From NCBI RefSeq assembly GCF_001625215.2, contig NC_030386.2:22600545-22664544 (forward strand): a DNA stretch of 64,000 nt, read 5' to 3'. Within the stretch, counting starts at the first letter, position 1. Each line of letters starts with the position of its first letter. The DNA is from Daucus carota subsp. sativus. Its lineage: Eukaryota > Streptophyta > Magnoliopsida > Apiales > Apiaceae. The notes under the pieces are model-generated. The model did not search any database. It was given only the letters and a program-made list of their open reading frames with translations, and was not told the origin of the DNA. Made by a program: the position numbers and the translations under genes. Below, piece by piece: positions 60,291-64,000 of the stretch.

Positions 60291-61900
60291 CACAAAGATC
60301 TAAAAAAGTTGAGCCCTTTTTTCTGTGTGGTGCAAAATGAAAGAAGAGAGAATTATAATCAAAGAGAGTGCTACTAATATTCTGTTTCTCTTCTTCGGAT
60401 TTATCAAAGTAAAGAGGGATTGTATACATGTAGGTGTGTGTGTATAAATAAATGAGTAATATAATTGGTGGGATCAAAGAACACTTGTTTCTCTCCCACC
60501 AAGACGGAGAAACCTATGCGACTAATTTACAGACAGATGTTGTGTTCTGTAATTGTTACAAGTAGCTGACAGTTGAACTTTAAACTAACAAGGCCCCCAC
60601 CTTGTGGCCCGTACCAATATATTATTACTATTATGTTTGGGCTTTCTTGGTGTATGGATGGACTTGGGTTGGGTTTCATTTTGGGCTCCTTGGCGGAGGA
60701 GTTCAGAATTTAGAAGCTAAAAAATCTGAGGGGATTTCTGTTTTGTAACTCATTTTCTTGCAGGTCACATTGTCTTGTAATATGATTTTTATTTCATTTT
60801 ATTAAATTTATACTTAAATACATTAATATGATTTAAATTTCATATATTAAATCTGTACTTACATGACTTGATTTTTTTATCTTAAACTGTTATTGAATTA
60901 TGAAAAGTTAAGCTTAATTATAAGTCATAGCCTATGTTTGGCTAAGGACAACTTCATGATCGTTTGACTTAATTTAAAAATATACATATTATTTGTAAGT
61001 AATAAGTTACTTATAATGAAAAATAACGTATATGTTTGGGTAAAAAAATTATATTTATAATTTATTAGATATAAAAATATATTGATCATACATATTTTTA
61101 TAAAGAATTTTTCTTAAAAGATATTTATCAATAGCACTTTGTAAACTTTTATACAAATAATACAAATAAATTGACCCACTTCATCTTATTTTATTGTATG
61201 AGAGGGAGCTGCTCCTCATCTTATTTTGAGCAACCTGTGATACAAAATGGGAGGGAGCTCGAACTCCTTCTCCCACGAGAGGGTATTAGAGCTCCGCACC
61301 AACACCTTGTGCGACACAATGCAAGCTTCTTGAGGCCAAGTTTTTTAAGTTATCCATCACCCTCTTCTGGTCAACCGAGACCCACAGTATACTAGTCTCC
61401 GAGCTTATCATGAATAACAAGTTTTTATAATGTAAACTGTGAATCGCTGATTCTATAGGTCACTGATAGCACCTAGAACACTTAAAAACTGGCAGATGAG
61501 GTCTTGACATGGGTCTTCTCTTATAGTTTGGTGTTTGGTATCTTCATTAATCTTACACCAACTTAATCATCTCTTCCAAAAAAAATTAATATAGTATAAT
61601 ATAAATGAATGTACGTTTAAATACAACTTTATTATTAAAAACACAAATGAGAATTGTGGTGACAAATTAAGTTTAGCGTTATTACTAGTGTTATATTATA
61701 CATGTACAAACTCATTCCTTATACAAGAAACAAGAGCTTCCGTAATGGGCGGCAGTGGTTACAAATATAAAACACTCCTTTTGCTGAAGACTTGTTCCTA
61801 CATTCTTCCTGTTCTTCAGCTCATGACACAAACCTAACTTATTAACCAATTTACATTACATATTTCTTTTCATTCCTTTCTTCTCTTTTCTCTTGCAAAT
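60291..61900. other. Divergent intergenic region between carbonic anhydrase and GDI
   Basis: The two genes are transcribed away from each other over 1.6 kb. TGTGTATAAATAAATGAG (60439-60456, plus strand) is near a possible TATA for neither gene with certainty. 61190-61400 has GC-richer words (GGGAGGGAGCTCGAACTCC) that may be a repeat remnant. No gene was recognised. Confidence 0.4.
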
Positions 61901-63835
61901 ATGGATGAAGAGTATGATGTCATTGTTCTCGGCACCGGCCTCAAAGAATGTATCATCAGTGGCCTTCTCTCTGTCGATGGCCTCAAAGTATGTATTTGCA
62001 ATATGCATGTCATGGCATCGTAAATCTGTGTGCGCCCGTGTGTTTATACTTTTGTCTGCAAGAAAATAATCTTTAATTTTTTGTAGCTGATACAATAATT
62101 TTTTGATCATGTTATTCTAATCACTAGGAAGTGGATCCTTGAACTATTAATTTGGTAGAAAAAACAGGATGATTTGATGTTGTAACCAATTTAAACATAT
62201 TCTTTTTCATTCAGAAGATTGAAGGTGTATTGTATTTGGAAAAGTATACTTCAGGCCCTATATGTTTAAAATTATGTGCATATCTCCGTGATCATTTCCC
62301 CATATAAGATATTGGTGTATAATGTATTCACGGAAAGAACCTCTCTCGGGGCAAAATCAGGGTACAATTTACCTACCCCAGATAATCTGTGTGGGATATA
62401 CCAAGTATATTTGGCACCAGGCCACCGATGTGTGTAGTATCTGTTCTTAAAAATATGTACTGCATCATATTTCAATGACATAGAGAGGTTGTGGAATATT
62501 TTTAAATATAGCATTATGTGTCTTGTTCAGTAGAGTTCAAAATAGTATGCATGAAATCCTAGGTAAGGACATAGTTATCTTTTTGTTGCATTTAAAACAA
62601 AAACTTGTATATTGTTATCTCTTTTTCTCTGTTCATCATTAAATTTGAAGTGATGATGACTTGAACCAGGTACTGCACATGGATAAGAATGACTATTATG
62701 GGGGAGAGTCGAGCTCCTTGAATCTTAATCAGGTACTGTCTTCTCAAAAGTAGCATATAAAAACTTGAACTACTTACATAATCTCACATGCATCTACTTG
62801 AGCTATAATGTGTGCTATGATGAACAAATTAAAAGATATGCCAAAATTACTTACATGAGTAGTAGAAGCTAATCTTTTTATATGTCGTGAAGCTTTGGAA
62901 GCGTTTCAGGGGTGATGAAAAGCCTCCAGAAAGTCTAGGAGCAAGCAAAGAGTACAATGCTGATATGATTCCCAAGGTATATTAAACTATGATTTGTGAG
63001 TTGTGTTTAAACATTGTATCATTTCTGTGTACTCTTTTGTATACTTTATTTATGATATAACACAAACGCATTTCGATTTTTGTAGTTCATGATGGCTAAT
63101 GGTTCTTTAGTCCGTGTTCTCATCCATACTAACGTTACAAAGTATCTGAATTTCAAGGCTGTTGATAATAGTTTTGTGTACAATCAGGGGAAGGTAAACT
63201 ATCCTGCATCTTAGACTTAACAACTTATTTTACTCCATTTTCATGGTGAATTTCTAACATTAATATTCTAGATCTACAAAGTTCCAGCAACTGATGTCGA
63301 AGCTCTGAAATCTCCACTAATGGGCCTACTTGAAAAGCGCCGTGCCCGGAAGTTCTTTATCTATGTTCAGGACTATGAAGACGGGGATCCTAAATCTCAT
63401 GAAGGGCTCGATCTGAACAGTATTACAGCACGCGAACTCATTGCGTATGTATTAGTCTTTTACATTTAAATGACATGACCAAGTAAAGAAAAACTCAGTG
63501 CCTTCTTGTGAACTCAGAGCCTTTTTAATTTATTAGAAGTCAAATTATGAGATTGTATTTTTTCACTGAAATTCTAATTTGTGTAACAAAATTTTAAAGA
63601 TTTGATAAGGCTAATTTCTTATGGACTTTAAATCATGCAGAATCTCTTAAGATTGTTGTAGCACAAATGATTTATTGCATCATCCGTAATTTAGATAAGT
63701 CTAGGATTTTTTTTTTGTTGCAGAAAATATGGGCTTGAAGATAATACCATTGACTTTATAGGACATGCCCTGGCTCTCTTTAATGACGATAAGTATTTGG
63801 ATCATCCAGCTATGGATTTTGTTAAGAGAATGAAG
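61901..63835 (+). CDS. GDI: Rab GDP-dissociation inhibitor, 5' part (six exons), runs off the window
   Basis: Exons 61901-61987, 62670-62732, 62893-62976, 63086-63193, 63272-63444 and 63724-63835; all borders GT..AG, phases consistent (exons 5/6 split an Ala codon). The first about 209 residues of a protein of about 445 are present. [20 protein letters not shown] is the GDI/REP start with the GTGL dinucleotide-fold loop. It is followed by [78 protein letters not shown] and [22 protein letters not shown] extracts prenylated GDP-bound Rab GTPases from membranes and recycles them through the cytosol. No break; the CT-rich leader upstream (61862-61893) is typical of a plant 5' UTR. Confidence 0.96.
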
Positions 63836-64000
63836 GTGGGAAACTGTAACTTTTCTGATTAGCATCTTGATCTCCTTAAACAAATGTCATCATTTGTCTT
63901 GACAAAAATGTAATTAGGACATATTATTAAATATGGGAAGGTGATATGTAGAATCTAAGAGCATCTCCAATAGCCTCTTTATAATGCCTCTTAAATTGAA

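Noticed and set aside
61171..61395. 74-codon ORF between carbonic anhydrase and GDI
   Set aside because: No recognisable motif or splice context; left as spacer, possibly a repeat remnant.

Overview
This is a stretch of eudicot nuclear genome. The genes have GT..AG introns and plant-specific products, the intergenic DNA is AT-rich, and about two thirds of the window is transposable elements. Nothing in the sequence fixes the species.

Host genes. (1) 933-1812 (-): 5' part of a TIN1-like, ER-stress-related secretory protein; its upstream region has ACGT-core and CCAAT boxes. (2) 29137-30667 (-): complete bHLH factor of subgroup IVa (bHLH18/19/20/25-like, 327 codons). (3) 45911-46171 (+): small intronless protein of unknown function. 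(4) 46591-50501 (-): complete plastid-type soluble inorganic pyrophosphatase (PPA6-like, 6 exons). (5) 51212-54919 (-): complete L-galactose dehydrogenase of ascorbate synthesis (5 exons). (6) 56446-60290 (-): complete beta carbonic anhydrase (9 exons). (7) 61901-63835 (+): first six exons of a Rab GDP-dissociation inhibitor that runs off the right edge. From about 45.4 kb rightward the window is gene-dense. The left two thirds is nested repeats.

Mobile DNA, left to right. A 744-bp hAT-type element (2127-2870) has an 8-bp target-site duplication. A degenerate TIR element (about 2.93-9.85 kb) carries a gene-like fragment and is split by a 6-kb Ty1/copia element (2958-8948), whose two LTRs are identical although its coding region is wrecked. 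A near-intact Ty3/gypsy chromovirus (10402-15554, minus strand) has one premature stop and a mutated RT catalytic motif. A 9.3-kb TIR element (17983-27262) carries at least four recognisable gene fragments: CER1-like, RLCK-VII kinase, TBL/DUF231 and plasma-membrane Ca2+-ATPase. It also holds more than 20 copies of a 17-bp palindrome in two blocks that flank most of the cargo. A smaller TIR element follows (27289-28447). There are two Stowaway MITEs, two hAT-type non-autonomous elements (one nested in the other) and a MITE upstream of the bHLH gene. A LARD-like LTR element (34613-45431) has two about 4.48-kb LTRs that differ by 1 bp in length, around a non-coding 1.86-kb interior.

The most unusual object is the 9.3-kb gene-capturing element with its palindrome arrays. 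The LARD and the non-autonomous copia element look recently mobile by their LTR identity. No cooperating gene system is evident among the host genes: they are ordinary single-copy-type plant genes for redox and ascorbate, plastid phosphate, carbon dioxide, ER stress and vesicle traffic.
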